A stretch of DNA of 64,000 nt from Bradyrhizobium erythrophlei (GTDB lineage: Bacteria > Pseudomonadota > Alphaproteobacteria > Rhizobiales > Xanthobacteraceae). Positions 25,762 to 34,905 of the stretch are shown in pieces. Every line of letters starts with the position of its first letter. Within the stretch, counting starts at the first letter, position 1. The stretch is from positions 124,001-188,000 of the forward strand of contig NZ_LT670817.1 in the NCBI RefSeq assembly GCF_900129425.1, written 5' to 3'. Below the pieces are notes generated by a model, which saw only the letters and a list, made by a program, of their open reading frames with translations, had not been told where the DNA came from and did not search any database. Both the position numbers and the translations under genes were made by a program.

Positions 25762-28700
25762 TCACACCAGCAAGTCGACATGAATCTGCGCAAGGTGGAT
25801 GGCCGCGTGGCTGTCGACCAGCACGTTCACGGCGTCGCCTGCATGCGCCCCGTCAATTTGCGCGACGTTCACCCAGTGCGCGGTGCCGGCGGGCTGCGGG
25901 GCGGGGCCGCCACGCGTAGCGGCCGTGTCGGGGGTTGTATTGAGCTGCAGCGTCGCGAAAGTCCCGCTTGGATCTTCCACCGCGCGCACCAGCGACGAGT
26001 CGCTCACACTCGACGCATGGAACGCCGAGGTCAGCGCGGTGAAATCGAAAGTGTCGCCTTGCGCGGCGCTGTAGTCGGCGACGTGGGTGATGGGCTGAGC
26101 CGCGGGCGCGGTCGGCGTGCCGAGCTGGATGTTCGGGCCGAAGACGAAATTGTCGGCGCCGGCACCGCCGAACAGGATATTGCCGCCGTGACCGGCATCG
26201 ATGGTGTCGTTGCCGGCGGTGCCGACGACGATCGGCGCGTGCGCCGCTTGCGCCGACACCGGCAGCGCCGCTTCAGCGGCCTGCGCCAGACTGACGCTGG
26301 TCTGCTGCGTAGTGGCATTGGCCTGCGCGACGTCGGCAGCGTCGGGCAACCGACGCTCGCCGTCGACGAGGCCGATATACATCAGATCGTTGGCATCGGC
26401 TGTCGCCATGGTGTCGGGGAGCCCGAGCACATGCCCCAATTCGTGGGTCACGGTGGTCAGCAGGTCCATATGGCCGGCCGCGGCGCTTGACGGATCGGTC
26501 AACAGGTCGGTGCCGGCGGCATTCTGGGCGTGGGTGAATTCCGAATTGTCCGACGGAGTGGGATCGACGTACCAGCCATATCCGGCCGCGTCGGTATCGA
26601 TGGTGATGTGGGTAGGCGTGGTCTCCTCGCCGATGACATTACCCGGCAAATCGGCGACGCTGAAGGTGACGGCGTGCAACGCCGCGAGCTGGCTTGCCGA
26701 AGCGCCGGCCGAGGCCCATTCGGCGATCGCGGCCGCAACAACAGAATCAAGTTCGTTCTGGGTCAGATTGGTTTCGCCCGGCGTCGGCGAAGAGGCCTGC
26801 ACGCCTCCCCCCTCAGCGAGCAAGGGAGGCGTGGTGATCGGGCCGGGAATGACGGAGATGCCGCTTGCCGACGTGCTGCCTGTGTTGGTGGCTGCAAGCT
26901 GAGCCGCTGCGCTGCCGGCAGTGCCGACCAGTTGGCCGATACCATCGGCGTTGGTACCGGTGAACTGGAAATATTGAATCTGCCCCGACAGGAAATCACC
27001 GTCGACCGTTGAAGAAGGCACGGTGTTGCCATGGATATCCGCCTGCAATATCGGCGCAGTGGCGTCCGACCCGGACTGGTTGTCGGCTCCGACGAAGATC
27101 GCCGCCGAGGGGAAGCCGCTCGTGGAAGTGCCGGGCGTTACCGTATTATTCGTGATGGTTACATCGCTTGTGACGTGGCCCGGCGGCGTCGACCCACCGG
27201 CAGGATCATAGCCACGGGATTCGACATCGATTCCACGGTGGTCGGCGTCATATCCCTGGATCACGTTGCTGTCGATCAACAGCGTCGCTTGGGTTTCCCC
27301 CTGGATCAAAGCGCTAATTCCACCGCCTTCCGTCGATGCGGAATGCGCCGTCGACGTGCCGATGTGGTTGCCCTGGACCGTTCCGACGATCGTGCCGCCG
27401 GTCGAATTCGATGACGAGAAAACGTTGACGGCCTGCAGGATGGCGCCGGTCATCGGTGTGGCGACGGTGCCGTTGTTGGTGAACTTGAACGCCAGGTTCG
27501 CCGACCCGTCCTGGTCGAAATCGGCCTGGACGCCATTGTTGGTGAAGGTGTTGTTGGAGACCGTGAAGGTGCCGACGGTCGAGGTGTCGTGCGCCTGCAC
27601 GGTGAGGCCGTGGGCCGGGTTGTTGTTCGCGATCGTGTTGCCGGTGAATGTGGCGGAGGTCAGCACCGAGTTCCCCGCCCCTTCGAACAGGAACGAGTTG
27701 GCGCCATACGTGGTGCCGAGATTATTGAAGGTGTCGCCCGTGACCGTGAGCGAGGAGATCGTGCCCGAGATATCGCGGATATGGACGTTGTTGAGCCCGC
27801 TTCCGCTGATCGAGCTGTTGGTGATCGACACCGCGCCGGTCACGCCGACGGTATTGCCGGAATCATCGCCGAGCAGCAGGCCTTCAGCCGTTGCCGAAGT
27901 CGTTCCGTTATTCAGGACGTTGGCATGTTTGAGGGTGAAATTGGTGACGCTGTCGCCATGGATGCCGTCGGCGGCTCCGCTATTGATGTCCATGTAGCCG
28001 AGGCTGACGTTCGACGTGGAATTCAGGCTCACGCCGGCGCCGCTCGATCCCAGAATTTGGCCACCCGAGTGATTGCTGCTGCTGCCGCCGTCGCCAGTGA
28101 CGGTCAGGCCGCCGCTGAAGCCGGTGGTGTTGAGGACGATGCCGTTGACGGCGCCATTGGACGAGATGTCGTGGAAGGTGAGGCCGCTCGATCCGATGGT
28201 CGTGTTGGTAACGTCGAGCGCGGTGCCGGTGGTCGAGGCGATGCTGTTGCTGGTTCCGGTGACGGTCAGGGTGCCGCCGTGGGTAAAATTAAGGCCGGCG
28301 CCGCTCGCCGTCTTCACCACGATATCGGACATCGTGACGGTGCCGACATTGTTGCCGTCGTCGCTGATGCCGACGCCGCTGCCCGCCGTGGTGTCGATGC
28401 TGACGCCCTCGATGGTGTGGCCGGTGGTGCCGAGCAGGTCGATGCCGCTGTCGGAGCCGCCGCTCACCTTGATGACCGGCGCGGTGCCGGAAGCGGTGTT
28501 GGCGGTGACCACCGCGTTGGTCACGGGATTGGTGAACTGCAGGTTCTCATCGCCGCCGACCAGGTTGACGCCATTGGCGAGATTGATGCCGTTGGCCTCG
28601 GTATAGGTCCCGGTGCCGTGCTCCAGCACGACGTAGTCACCCGAGCCGGCCGGGTTTGCACTGTTGAAGGCGGCAATCGAGGTAAAGGGATTGGCCTCGG

Positions 28701-31700
28701 TGCCAACGTTGGTGCTGCCGACCGCGGCGCTGTTGATATAGAACACCTGCGGCACCACGCCGATGTGCACGGTGGAGGTCGCGCTCAGCGGGCCGCCGGT
28801 TCCGGTGTTGCCCTGGTCGTTGGTCACGACGGTCAGGCTGTCGGTTCCGGTGAATCCGTCGGTCGAGTGGTAGGTGACGTTGTTGGCGAGCGTGGCGTTG
28901 ATCTGCGCGATGGTGCCGGAAATCGTCAGCGTCGAACTGGCGTTGGCGCCGGCGCTGATGGTCGCGCCGCCCGCCAATGTGACGGCGACGGTGCCGTGCG
29001 CCACCGAAAGCGTTGTCGTTTCAACGCCCGACTCCCCATCGACGTCGGCGATCGAAAAGCCCGAAATCACCGTGTCGGTGTTGGAGAAGGCGGTTGGTAC
29101 GGCGGTGTTGGCGGGAACGGTGTTGACCGGGGCGTCATCGACCGCCTGTACCGTGACCGTCGCGGTGGCGTTGCCGAGGTTGTTGCTCGATTCACCGTCG
29201 TTGACCTGGAAGGCGAAGGAGCGCGCCGTGGTGCTGGGATCGTCACTGGTGTTCTGGAACTGGACCGATTCCAGCGCGGTCTGGTAGTCCGCGACGCTCT
29301 CGCTGCCGGTGAACGTCACGGTCGAACCGGCGATCGTAAATCCGATGCCGCTGGCCAGCGTTCCGCTGGTCGCCGCACCTTCTCCCGCGATCGACAAGAC
29401 GTCGGCGGTCTGGGCATCGCCGAGCGTCACCGTCGCGCCGGTCATGTTGGCGTCATCGACATCCGACAGCGTCAGTTGCGGCGCCACGGCCAGCGGAACG
29501 CCGTTCTCGACAAAGGCGGCGGTGATGCCGGTGGTCTGCACGCCGGCGGTGGAGAGCAGATCGATCACCGGCGCGTCGTTGACGCCGTTCACCGTTACGT
29601 GGAGATTGGCGGTGGACGTATCGCCGGCCTGGTCGCCATGCAGCGTGTAGGGCACGTCGAAGGTCGTGGTCTGGCCATTTTGCATGTGCTGGAAATTGGC
29701 ATCCAGCGTTACCACGACCTGGTTCGAGGCATTGACGCTGACGGTGACATCCGACGCGGTCAGGCCTTCGCCCGCGGGTGCCACGAAGTTGGTCAGCGCG
29801 GCCGTCGTCACATTGTTGGGCGCGCCATGATCGGGATCGAGCGTGTCGTTGCCGAGCACCGTGAAAGTTCCGACCTGGTCCTCGGTGATGGATCCGGTGT
29901 CGTCCACTGCCACCGGCACGTCGTTGACGCCGTTGACGGTGACGACGAGGTTCACGCTCGAGGTCTCGCCGACATCGCCGGTCAGCGTGTACGGTACGGT
30001 GATGGTGGCGTGCTCGCCGAGCGCCAGCTGCTGGAAATCCGCGTTGGTCAGGGTGAGCTGGATCTGGTTGCTGACGATCGCGGCCTGGGCGTCGGTATTG
30101 GCGAAGGTCTCGCCGGCCGGGCCGGTGACGGTGACGCCGCCGGGTCCGACCGCGATGGTGTTCAACGCGGTCGAGTCGGGATCGAGGGTACCGTTCGCGA
30201 GGACGTTGAACAGCGTCGGGGCGTCGTTCGCGGTCATGGTGCCGGTATCGGCCACTGCCTGCGGCAGGTCGTCGGCGCCGTGGATGGTGACGGTCAGCGT
30301 CGCGGTGTCCTGCAGCCCGCCGGTGTCCTGGATGGTGTAGTTGAACACATCCTGGATCGTATTGGCGGCGGTATGCAGTCCCTGCACCTGCGGATCGGTC
30401 TGATTGACCAAATAGGTATAGGAGCCGTCGGTGTTGAGCGTCAGGGTGCCGTGGGCGCCGGCCAGCGGCGAGCCGACCGTGCCGGTCGCCGTCGAGCCGC
30501 CTTCCGGACCGGTGTGGACCGCGACCACGATGAGCGCGCTGCTCGGATCCTGGGCGTCGGTGTCCTGGACGTCGCCGGCAGCCCCGGTGCCGAGAATGAC
30601 GTTGCCGCTCGGATTGAAGCCGGGGATGGAGTTGTTGAGGCCGCCGGCCTCGGTGGCGGAAACCGAATCGTCGTTGGCGACCGGCGGCGTGTTCGGGACC
30701 ACGAGGATACTGAAATCGCTCGAATTGAATTCCCCGCTCGGGTCCGATGCGTGCACCGTGATGCTGTAATTGTTGTCGGGATGCGAGGGATCGTCGACCA
30801 GGATCGGCGTGACGCCCGAAGCGGTGACGACGCCAGTCGAAGAATTGATCGCGAAGCGGCCGCCTGCGTCATCGGCCAGCGAATAGGTGACGGTGCCGCC
30901 GCCCGGGTCGGTTGAATGCGCCGTAACCCCGGTGCTCGATCCGGCCGGCGCTCCGGTGGAAACCTGGTCGATGTGCGCGCTGTCGCTGTCGGTCGGCGCG
31001 CTCGGCGGAAGGTCGTTGACACTGAGGGTGATGGTCTCGGTGGAGGATTGTCCGGACGGATCGCTGGCGGTGATGTTGAAACTGTAGGAATTCTTGGTCT
31101 CGAAGTCCGGCACGCCGTTGATGGAAACCGCGTGGGTGGTCGGATCGAGCGTGAACGCCGCCGCATCGGTGCCTGAAAGCGCGTAGGTCACAGTGCCACC
31201 GCCGGGATCGGCCGCTGCCGCCGTATACACAACGGTATTTGCCGCCACGCCTTCGTTGACCGAAGCGGTGGTGGGCGATGAAATCACCGGCGGCAGATCG
31301 TTGACATTGATGGTGACGGCTTCGGTATTGAAGGCGCCTGAGGGGTCGCTCGCCTTGACGTTGAAGTGGTAGGAACTCTGGGTCTCGAAATCGGGCACGC
31401 CGTTGATGGTGACGATGCCGGTGGTCGGGTCGATGGTGAATGCGCTGGCGTCGGTGCCGGTCAGCGCATAGGTCACGGTGCCACCGGCGGGATCGGCCGC
31501 TGCGGCCGTATACACCTGGGTATGGGCCCCGACGCCCTCATTGACCGAAGCGGAGTTCGCCGACGAGATCACCGGCGGCAGATCGTTGACATTGATGGTA
31601 ACGGCTTCGGTGTTGAAGGCGCCGGAGGGGTCGCTGGCCTTGACGTTGAAGTGGTAGGAACTCTGGGTCTCGAAATCGGGCACGCCGTTGATGGTGACGA

Positions 31701-34113
31701 TGCCGGTAGTCGGGTCGATGGTGAATGCGCTGGCGTCGGTGCCGGTCAGCGCATAGGTCACGGTGCCACCGGCGGGATCGGCCGCTATGGCCGTATACAC
31801 CTGGGTATGGGCCCCGACGCCCTCATTGACCGAAGCGGAGTTCGCCGACGAGATCACCGGCGGCAGATCGTTGACACTGAGGGTGACGGCTTCGGTGTTG
31901 AAGGCGCCGGAAGCGTCGCTGGCCTTGACGCTGAAGCCGTATGAACTCTTGGTCTCGAAATCGGGCACGCCGTTGATGGTGACGATGCCGGTGGTCGGGT
32001 CGATGGTGAACGCGCTGGCGTCGGTACCGGTCAGCGCGTAGGTCACGGCGCCGCCGCCGGGATCGGCCGCCGCCGCCGTATACACCAGGGTATGGGCCGC
32101 GACGCCCTCATTCGCCGAAGCCGTGGCCGGCGACGAGATCACCGGCGGCAGGTCGTTGACGGTGAGCGTGACGGTTTCGGTGGTGGAAGCCCCGGAGGGA
32201 TCGCTGGCGGTGATCTTGAAACTGTAGGAATTCTTGGTTTCGAAGTCCGGCACGCCGTTGATGGTGACCGCATGGGTAGTCGGATCGAGCGTGAACGCCG
32301 CGGCATCGGTGCCACTCAGCGCATAGGTCACGATGCCGCCGCCGGGATCGGCCGCTGCGGCGGTATACACGACGGTATTTGCCGCGACGCCCTCATTGAC
32401 CGAAGCCGTGGTGGGCGATGAAATCGCGGGCGGGAGGTCGTTGATAGTGACCGTCAACGCCTGGGTGGTGAAGGCCCCCGAGGAATCGCTCGCCTTGACG
32501 TTGAAGTGGTAGGAACTCTGGGTCTCGAAATCTGGCACGCCGTTGATGGTGACGATGCCGCTCGGGCCGATGCTGAACGCGCCGGCGTCGGCGCCGGTGA
32601 GCGAATAGGTAACGGCGCCACCGCCTGGATCGGTCGCTATCGCGGCGTAGACAAGGGTACCCGCCGGCACGCCTTCATCTAGTGTGAAGGGGGTGCCCGC
32701 CGCGATGGTCGGCGGCAGGTCGTTCACGCTGAGCGTGACCGCCTCGGTGTTGAAGGCGCCCGAGGCATCGCTGGCCTTGACGTTGAAGCTGTACGAACTC
32801 TTGGTCTCGAAATCCGGCACGGCATTGATGCTGACGATGCCGGTGGTCGGATCGATCGTGAACGCGCTGGCGTCGGTGCCGGTTAGTGCGTAGGTCACGG
32901 TGCCGCCGCCCGGATCGGCCGCTGCCGCCGTATAGACGTGTGTATTGGCGGCGACGCCTTCGTTAACGGAAGCCGAGGCCGGCGACGAGATCACCGGCGG
33001 CAGGTCGTTGACGGAGAGCGTGACGGTTTCGCTGGTGGAAGCCCCGGAGGGATCGCTGGCCGTGATAAGAAAACTGTACGACGACTTGGTCTCGAAGTCC
33101 GGCACGGCATTGATGCTGACGGCGCCGGTCGAATCGATAGTGAAGGCGCTGGCGTCGGTGCCGGACAGTGCATAGGTAATGGTGCCGGTGCTGGTGGGAT
33201 GGCCGTCGGGCCCGGGGGGGCCGGGGGGCGGGTCAAGTGCCACCGCCGTGTAGACAACCGTGTTCGCCGCCACCCCCTCATTGAACGAAGCCGTGGCCGG
33301 CGACGAGATCACTGGCGGCAAATCGGTGACCGTGATGGTAAACTGTTGTGAGTGAGTGCTCGGGAGGGTGCCGTCGCTCGCCTGCACGGTGATGTCGTAG
33401 TGGCCACCGGAGCTCTCGAAGTCGACCTTGGTGGAATCGGCGACCGACACTACGCCGGTTACCGCGTTGATCTGGAATGCGCCATTCGCGCTGTCGAGCA
33501 GCGAATAGGTGACCGTCCCCCCGTTGATATCGGTGGACGAAGCGGTAATGCCGACCAGCGTATTGACCGCGGCACCTTCGACCACGGTATTGGCAGCACC
33601 GTTGCTGTCGGTGGGCGTCGACGGTGGGACGTCGTTCACATGGACCGAGAACGTCTGCGACGTGACGAGAACGCCGTCGGTCGCCTGCACCGTGACGCTG
33701 TAGGCGTGGCCGGGACTGCTCTCGTAGTCGATCTTGGTCGGATCGGCGACCGTGACGATGCCGGTTGCGCTGTCGATCTTGAAGCCGCCGCCGGAGCTAT
33801 CTCCGGTCAGCGAATAGGTCACCGGCAGGCCGCCGTTATTGGTCGCCGAAACCTTGAGGTGGACGGACGTGTTCGCGGCGACGCCTTCGTCCACGTTGGG
33901 GGCGCCCGCATCTGAATCGATCGGCGTCGATAGCGAGGCGGCGACCGGCGGATAGGGCGTCGACGCCGGCAAACCGAGATAGAGTAACTTGACACCGTAG
34001 GTTGCCGCGAAGTCCGCCGCCGGTCCCTCGAGAATGATGTTGCCGTTGGCGTCGAAATTGAGCGCGGGTCGCGTGATGCCGCCGAATGTATATGCTGGCG
34101 CGGTGCTGGACAC
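25762..34113 (-). CDS. Giant type I-secreted, cadherin/VCBS-repeat adhesin-like protein with metzincin-like site
   Basis: 2783 residues, start GTG at 34113 with GGAGG seven bases upstream. No Sec signal. Order: short N-terminal segment (1-60); two cadherin-like repeats (60-260); eight repeats of about 95 residues ending in NDLPP (260-1035); one divergent repeat; VCBS-type repeats (1138-1780, 'PPVANDDSVSATEAGGLN'); an Asn/Ser/Thr-rich beta-helix region (1787-2440); a matrixin-like domain with 'HELGHVLGLPD' (His2557, Glu2558, His2561, Asp2567); then 'GNDTIDAGHGGNILFGGAGA' RTX-like turns and a hydrophobic acid-poor end typical of type I secretion targets. It is probably exported by a TolC-type system encoded elsewhere and anchored or released as an adhesin or biofilm protein. 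No HlyB/HlyD genes are adjacent; the nearby RND pump is not such an exporter. Confidence 0.88.
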   Translation of the reverse strand: MSSTAPAYTFGGITRPALNFDANGNIILEGPAADFAATYGVKLLYLGLPASTPYPPVAASLSTPIDSDAGAPNVDEGVAANTSVHLKVSATNNGGLPVTYSLTGDSSGGGFKIDSATGIVTVADPTKIDYESSPGHAYSVTVQATDGVLVTSQTFSVHVNDVPPSTPTDSNGAANTVVEGAAVNTLVGITASSTDINGGTVTYSLLDSANGAFQINAVTGVVSVADSTKVDFESSGGHYDITVQASDGTLPSTHSQQFTITVTDLPPVISSPATASFNEGVAANTVVYTAVALDPPPGPPGPDGHPTSTGTITYALSGTDASAFTIDSTGAVSINAVPDFETKSSYSFLITASDPSGASTSETVTLSVNDLPPVISSPASASVNEGVAANTHVYTAAAADPGGGTVTYALTGTDASAFTIDPTTGIVSINAVPDFETKSSYSFNVKASDASGAFNTEAVTLSVNDLPPTIAAGTPFTLDEGVPAGTLVYAAIATDPGGGAVTYSLTGADAGAFSIGPSGIVTINGVPDFETQSSYHFNVKASDSSGAFTTQALTVTINDLPPAISSPTTASVNEGVAANTVVYTAAAADPGGGIVTYALSGTDAAAFTLDPTTHAVTINGVPDFETKNSYSFKITASDPSGASTTETVTLTVNDLPPVISSPATASANEGVAAHTLVYTAAAADPGGGAVTYALTGTDASAFTIDPTTGIVTINGVPDFETKSSYGFSVKASDASGAFNTEAVTLSVNDLPPVISSANSASVNEGVGAHTQVYTAIAADPAGGTVTYALTGTDASAFTIDPTTGIVTINGVPDFETQSSYHFNVKASDPSGAFNTEAVTINVNDLPPVISSANSASVNEGVGAHTQVYTAAAADPAGGTVTYALTGTDASAFTIDPTTGIVTINGVPDFETQSSYHFNVKASDPSGAFNTEAVTINVNDLPPVISSPTTASVNEGVAANTVVYTAAAADPGGGTVTYALSGTDAAAFTLDPTTHAVSINGVPDFETKNSYSFNITASDPSGQSSTETITLSVNDLPPSAPTDSDSAHIDQVSTGAPAGSSTGVTAHSTDPGGGTVTYSLADDAGGRFAINSSTGVVTASGVTPILVDDPSHPDNNYSITVHASDPSGEFNSSDFSILVVPNTPPVANDDSVSATEAGGLNNSIPGFNPSGNVILGTGAAGDVQDTDAQDPSSALIVVAVHTGPEGGSTATGTVGSPLAGAHGTLTLNTDGSYTYLVNQTDPQVQGLHTAANTIQDVFNYTIQDTGGLQDTATLTVTIHGADDLPQAVADTGTMTANDAPTLFNVLANGTLDPDSTALNTIAVGPGGVTVTGPAGETFANTDAQAAIVSNQIQLTLTNADFQQLALGEHATITVPYTLTGDVGETSSVNLVVTVNGVNDVPVAVDDTGSITEDQVGTFTVLGNDTLDPDHGAPNNVTTAALTNFVAPAGEGLTASDVTVSVNASNQVVVTLDANFQHMQNGQTTTFDVPYTLHGDQAGDTSTANLHVTVNGVNDAPVIDLLSTAGVQTTGITAAFVENGVPLAVAPQLTLSDVDDANMTGATVTLGDAQTADVLSIAGEGAATSGTLASGIGFTIAGSTVTFTGSESVADYQTALESVQFQNTSDDPSTTARSFAFQVNDGESSNNLGNATATVTVQAVDDAPVNTVPANTAVPTAFSNTDTVISGFSIADVDGESGVETTTLSVAHGTVAVTLAGGATISAGANASSTLTISGTIAQINATLANNVTYHSTDGFTGTDSLTVVTNDQGNTGTGGPLSATSTVHIGVVPQVFYINSAAVGSTNVGTEANPFTSIAAFNSANPAGSGDYVVLEHGTGTYTEANGINLANGVNLVGGDENLQFTNPVTNAVVTANTASGTAPVIKVSGGSDSGIDLLGTTGHTIEGVSIDTTAGSGVGISDDGNNVGTVTMSDIVVKTASGAGLNFTHGGTLTVTGTSNSIASTTGTALDVTNTTIGSSGLTFHDISSNGAVNGIVLNTTGFSGGLTVTGDGGSSSNHSGGQILGSSGAGVSLNSTSNVSLGYMDINSGAADGIHGDSVTNFTLKHANVLNNGTTSATAEGLLLGDDSGNTVGVTGAVSITNSSISGSGLNNVHIRDISGTISSLTVTGDTFNNLGTTYGANSFLFEGAGNSVLTSATFTGNTIANNNPAHGLTVQAHDTSTVGTFTVSNNTFTNNGVQADFDQDGSANLAFKFTNNGTVATPMTGAILQAVNVFSSSNSTGGTIVGTVQGNHIGTSTAHSASTEGGGISALIQGETQATLLIDSNVIQGYDADHRGIDVESRGYDPAGGSTPPGHVTSDVTITNNTVTPGTSTSGFPSAAIFVGADNQSGSDATAPILQADIHGNTVPSSTVDGDFLSGQIQYFQFTGTNADGIGQLVGTAGSAAAQLAATNTGSTSASGISVIPGPITTPPLLAEGGGVQASSPTPGETNLTQNELDSVVAAAIAEWASAGASASQLAALHAVTFSVADLPGNVIGEETTPTHITIDTDAAGYGWYVDPTPSDNSEFTHAQNAAGTDLLTDPSSAAAGHMDLLTTVTHELGHVLGLPDTMATADANDLMYIGLVDGERRLPDAADVAQANATTQQTSVSLAQAAEAALPVSAQAAHAPIVVGTAGNDTIDAGHGGNILFGGAGADNFVFGPNIQLGTPTAPAAQPITHVADYSAAQGDTFDFTALTSAFHASSVSDSSLVRAVEDPSGTFATLQLNTTPDTAATRGGPAPQPAGTAHWVNVAQIDGAHAGDAVNVLVDSHAAIHLAQIHVDLLV
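31285..31854. repeat. Two nearly identical 285-base tandem units inside the giant gene
   Basis: Repeats 6 and 7 of the NDLPP series (31285-31569 and 31570-31854) translate to 95 residues that differ at one position or so (IAA versus AAA), and the DNA is also nearly identical. Neighbouring repeats are more diverged, so this pair arose by recent duplication or gene conversion. Confidence 0.75.
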
Positions 34114-34905
34114 GTTATTGCCTCCGGTCGCGCAACGTCGCAGCGCGCGTGTTCGTCAGATCTGTTGATGGATGGTTCAAGCGGAGTATTCGGCGAGGTT
34201 TGGTTCCGGCAATGGAACTAGTGTTTTTGAGTACGACCTCGCGGACAATTCACCAGCGACTATGAACTCGCTCGTCATCACGCAGTGCCTCCAACTCAAC
34301 TCCTGGGCGACCCTCGCCGGATCAATGAATGTTCAAGAAAAAAACCAGGTCGCGAAAAGCGACAGAAATTAACCAATTGGCAACCAAGACGGTCAATTTC
34401 ACTCATATTTTGCGCAAAGCTGGGAGTCAATGTTCCCCTTCACACAAAACCATAGATTGTGCCGCCGCGGCGGCCGGTAACCTTGATGCACGAGCATGGC
34501 GCCGGGCGAGCTCGATCGCGCCTTCGCCTTTTCCTGCAGCCACCAAACGAATTCGCCACGATGCCGGCCGGGTCTTTCGACATGATAAAATGAGACAACC
34601 CGGCTGTCGTGTTTTTTAATTGTCATGATCAGGATCGCGAGCACGCCTCCGCTGGAGAGTTCGGCGAGAAGCAACGATTTGATCTTCGTTCGCTGATGAT
34701 GTCGCGCGCTGCGATCGTCTTCGGGCTGGCGCCTGCCGAATAGGCCCGATGCGCGGGCGTCACGATCCACAACCTTGATGCATAACGATTTTGCTTGATC
34801 CCGGCCGGTACTTGGACAGACTGGTACCGATCTCATCTCGATCCTGCCGCAGATCACCGCGGCGGGCGCTTCGATCAATCGCGGCAACGTGCAGAGGAGA
34901 CGGAA
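34114..34905. other. Regulatory gap between divergent adhesin and RND operons
   Basis: About 790 bases with no supported gene. It includes a more AT-rich patch (about 34320-34460) and should hold the promoters of both the giant gene (leftward) and the RND operon (rightward). The 12-mer AACCTTGATGCA occurs at 34479-34490 and 34771-34782, possibly by chance. A minus frame at 34399-34887 shows no family features. Confidence 0.45.

Noticed and set aside
27589..30915. Plus-strand frame of about 1100 codons inside the giant adhesin gene.
   Set aside because: Antisense of a repeat-rich gene; the Gly/Val/Arg periodicity mirrors the repeats on the real strand.
30650..33350. Regular 285-base spacing that might suggest a CRISPR-like or satellite array.
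   Set aside because: The repeats are long, directly adjacent, coding and translate to 95-residue cadherin-like units.
34399..34887. Minus-strand 162-codon frame upstream of the RND operon.
   Set aside because: No ribosome site, no domain pattern, and it would overlap the expected promoter region.
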